Assembly (NCBI RefSeq): GCF_039727615.1
Contig: NZ_CP152474.1
Span: 3,720,001 to 3,784,000, forward strand
Direction: 5' to 3'
Source: Leclercia sp. S52
GTDB lineage: Bacteria; Pseudomonadota; Gammaproteobacteria; Enterobacterales; Enterobacteriaceae
Length of the DNA: 64,000 nt
In this document: in pieces, positions 61,984 through 64,000 of the stretch
Numbering within the stretch: position 1 is the stretch's first letter
Layout: each line of letters starts with the position of its first letter
The notes under the pieces: model-generated
Told to the model about the DNA's origin: nothing
What the model saw: the letters and a program-made list of their open reading frames with translations, nothing else
Databases searched by the model: none
Program-made: the position numbers and the translations under genes

Positions 61984-61999
61984 TTCCCATATCTTGTAT
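61984..61999 (+). promoter_or_regulatory. NrdR box 1 upstream of nrdH
   Basis: TTCCCATATCTTGTAT fits the NrdR consensus acaCwAtATaTwGtgt at ten of sixteen positions, including the A-x-A-T-x-T-w-G core. It starts exactly 31 bases before the second box, the three-turn spacing known for NrdR operators. Confidence 0.75.
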
Positions 62000-62014
62000 G
62001 GTTGAAACTTACGA

Positions 62015-62030
62015 CAACTACATCTAGTAT
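62015..62030 (+). promoter_or_regulatory. NrdR box 2 upstream of nrdH
   Basis: CAACTACATCTAGTAT matches the conserved C-w-A-x-A-T-x-T-w-G core of the NrdR box in full. Binding of the nucleotide-sensing repressor NrdR here would limit nrdHIE(F) expression. Confidence 0.78.
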
Positions 62031-62104
62031 TCCCTTTAGCAAGAGAGACTCCTGGTGACGCACTAACTGGCGTCGGAATCCTATTCTAGATGGAAATACG
62101 AATC

Positions 62105-62350
62105 ATGCGCATTATTATTTACACTCGAAACGACTGTGTGCAGTGCCATGCTACCAAACGCGCCATGGAGAGCCGCGGCGTGACCTTTGAAATGGTGAAT
62201 GTTGACCAGGTTCCTGATGCGGCAGAGACGCTCAAAGCCCAGGGGTTCCGCCAGCTGCCGGTGGTGATCGCCGGGGAAACGAGCTGGTCGGGCTTCCGTC
62301 CGGACCTGATTAACCGTCTGCCGCAGCCCGCCCAAGCCGCCCGGGCATGA
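62105..62350 (+). CDS. nrdH: NrdH, glutaredoxin-like redoxin
   Basis: 81 residues from ATG 62105 ([20 protein letters not shown]). Redox pair CVQC at 11-14, and [20 protein letters not shown], the thioredoxin-reductase contact region. Electron donor for the class Ib ribonucleotide reductase. Overlaps nrdI by four bases (ATGA). Confidence 0.96.
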   Translation: MRIIIYTRNDCVQCHATKRAMESRGVTFEMVNVDQVPDAAETLKAQGFRQLPVVIAGETSWSGFRPDLINRLPQPAQAARA

Positions 62351-62757
62351 GCCTGCTCGTCTACTTCTCCAGCAGCTCGGAGAACACGCACCGCTTTATC
62401 GTCCGCGTCGGGCTGCCCGCCGTGCGGATCCCGCTGAACGAGCGGGAGCGGATCCAGGTAGACGAGCCTTTTATTCTGGTGGTGCCCAGCTACGGCGGGG
62501 GTGGAACGGCCGGGGCGGTGCCGCGTCAGGCGATCCGCTTCCTCAACGATCCGCACAACCGGGCGCTCATCCGCGGGGTGATTGCCGCCGGCAACCGTAA
62601 CTTCGGCGAGGCGTTCGGCCGTGCCGGGGATGTCATCTCACAAAAATGCGGCGTGCCGTACCTCTATCGCTTCGAGCTGATGGGTACGGAGCAGGACGTC
62701 GCCAACGTGCGTAAAGGAGTGAACGAATTTTGGCAACGACAACCGCAGAGCGCGTAA
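62347..62757 (+). CDS. nrdI: NrdI, flavodoxin-like activator
   Basis: 136 residues. FMN-binding fold with phosphate loop FSSSSENTH and [16 protein letters not shown]. Its reduced flavin makes the oxidant that loads the Mn(III)2-tyrosyl radical in NrdF. Overlaps nrdH and, by 28 bases, nrdE. Confidence 0.96.
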   Translation: MSLLVYFSSSSENTHRFIVRVGLPAVRIPLNERERIQVDEPFILVVPSYGGGGTAGAVPRQAIRFLNDPHNRALIRGVIAAGNRNFGEAFGRAGDVISQKCGVPYLYRFELMGTEQDVANVRKGVNEFWQRQPQSA

Positions 62758-64000
62758 TGCAGCGATCGACCGATTACCATGCGCTGAACGCCATGCTGAA
62801 CCTGTACGATCGGGACGGGAAGATCCAGTTCAGCAAAGATCATGAGGCGGTGGACGCCTTTTTTAACGCCCACGTCTACCCCAACAGCATGACCTTTGCG
62901 AGCCCGCAGGCGCGTCTCGACTATCTCGTCAGCGAGAGTTACTACGATCCGAAGGTGCTGGCCCGCTTCGATCCTGCCTTCGTGCTGGCGCTGTTCGCTC
63001 ACGCCCATGCCAGCGGTTTTCGTTTCCAGACCTTCCTCGGCGCCTGGAAGTTTTACACCAGCTACACGCTGAAAACCTTCGACGGTAAGCAGTACCTCGA
63101 ACACTTTGAGGATCGGGTGGTGATGGTGGCCCTGACGCTGGCCCAGGGGGATGAGACCCTCGCCCGCCAGCTTACCGACGAGATGCTCGCCGGACGTTTT
63201 CAGCCCGCAACGCCCACCTTCCTCAACTGCGGCAAGGCCCAGCGCGGAGAGCTGGTCTCCTGCTTCCTGCTGCGCATTGAGGACAATATGGAGTCGATCG
63301 GCCGCGCCGTGAACTCGGCGCTACAGCTCTCCAAACGCGGCGGCGGCGTGGCATTTTTACTCTCGAACCTGCGGGAAGCGGGCGCGCCGATCAAGCGCAT
63401 TGAGAACCAGTCCTCCGGGGTGATCCCGGTGATGAAAATGCTGGAAGACGCCTTCTCCTACGCCAACCAGCTGGGGGCGCGCCAGGGGGGCCGGAGCGGT
63501 CTATCTCCACGCCCATCACCCGGATATCCTGCGGTTCCTCGATACCAAACGCGAAAACGCCGACGAAAAAATCCGCATCAAAACCCTGTCGCTGGGGGTG
63601 GTGATCCCGGATGTCACCTTCCGGCTGGCGAAGGAGAACGCCGACATGGCGCTGTTCTCCCCCTATGACGTGGAGCGCCTCTACGGCAAGCCGTTTGGCG
63701 ATGTGGCGGTGAGCGAGCTGTACGACGAGCTGGTGGCGGACGCGCGGATCCGTAAGACTTACATTAACGCCCGCGACTTCTTCCAGCGGCTGGCGGAGAT
63801 CCAGTTTGAGTCCGGCTATCCGTACATCATGTACGAAGATACCGTTAACCGCGCCAACCCCATCGCCGGGCGCATCAACATGAGCAACCTGTGCTCGGAG
63901 ATTTTGCAGGTCAACAGCCCCTCGACCTATGACGAGGATCTGGACTACACCCGGATCGGGCACGATATCTCCTGCAATCTGGGCTCGCTGAACATTGCCC
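62730..64000 (+). CDS. nrdE: NrdE, class Ib ribonucleotide reductase large subunit (partial, frame broken)
   Basis: Reduces ribonucleoside diphosphates to deoxy forms; runs off the window end. Start TTG 62730 (first residues [15 protein letters not shown]), after AAAGGAGTG. Recognisable parts: [21 protein letters not shown] (first active-site Cys region), [34 protein letters not shown]. The G6 run 63485-63490 shifts the frame. With five G it reads [20 protein letters not shown] and continues to [14 protein letters not shown] at the end. NrdE is needed with NrdF under iron limitation; a real break here would be harmful, so a sequencing artefact is the likely cause. Confidence 0.94.

Noticed and set aside
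2487..63490. Programmed frameshifting as the cause of the ten broken frames
   Set aside because: The runs do not form slippery heptamers with a downstream pseudoknot or internal Shine-Dalgarno in common, and the affected genes are not known to use recoding.

Overview
The window comes from the chromosome of an enterobacterium close to Enterobacter, Lelliottia or Leclercia. The evidence is the 57-64 kb end, which carries yqaE, stpA, alaE, ygaC, ygaM, nrdH, nrdI and nrdE in the order known from Escherichia coli. The yciGFE-katN block, a ydeI-type gene and many short REP-like palindromes point the same way. I see no rRNA, tRNA, CRISPR array, insertion sequence or replication origin.

Layout. 1-6.9 kb: the end of a giant surface adhesin followed by its type I secretion genes (TolC-like, ABC ATPase, HlyD-like). 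7-12.3 kb: a small membrane protein, a hairpin-dense non-coding element, a lipoprotein, a phosphotransferase, a LysR regulator divergent from a pair of DUF606 proteins, and two small DNA-binding-type proteins. 12.5-15 kb: an AT-rich segment, a small ribbon-helix-helix-like gene and a YadA-type trimeric autotransporter bounded by short direct repeats. 15-21.6 kb: a chemoreceptor with a FliA-type promoter, a pseudouridine synthase, LysR plus SnoaL-like protein, Nudix, PhzF, a higA relic and a membrane protein. 22-30.2 kb: a stress block (yciG, yciF, yciE, katN, a cyanide-insensitive-type bd oxidase) and a membrane/SDR/CinA/DUF421 cluster. 30.4-41.5 kb: a complete contact-dependent inhibition locus, cdiB, acyltransferase, cdiA (2829 aa, LHH nuclease tip) and immunity gene. 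41.5-46.7 kb: an AT-rich array of orphan immunity genes and toxin/immunity relics. 46.8-49.9 kb: an Ail/OmpX-like porin, LysR plus atypical SDR, and a methyltransferase. 49.9-58.9 kb: an AllS-like LysR regulator divergent from a six-gene operon (ankyrin protein, FdrA, DUF1116 protein, NCS2-like permease, carbamate kinase, Tat-exported amidohydrolase). It looks like a carbamoyl-transfer catabolic route that makes ATP from an unidentified N-heterocycle. 58.9-64 kb: conserved core genes ending inside nrdE.

Two points affect how the annotation should be read. Nine normally intact genes, including nrdE and cioA, are broken at ten sites, each by one extra base in a run of six or seven identical bases. 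This looks like a sequence-quality artefact, and I annotate those genes as single loci with the frame restored. By contrast, the broken genes inside the orphan immunity array do not follow that pattern and look like real recombination debris. The least described parts are the orphan immunity array, the FdrA/DUF1116/ankyrin operon, and the hairpin-dense element at 7.44-7.74 kb.
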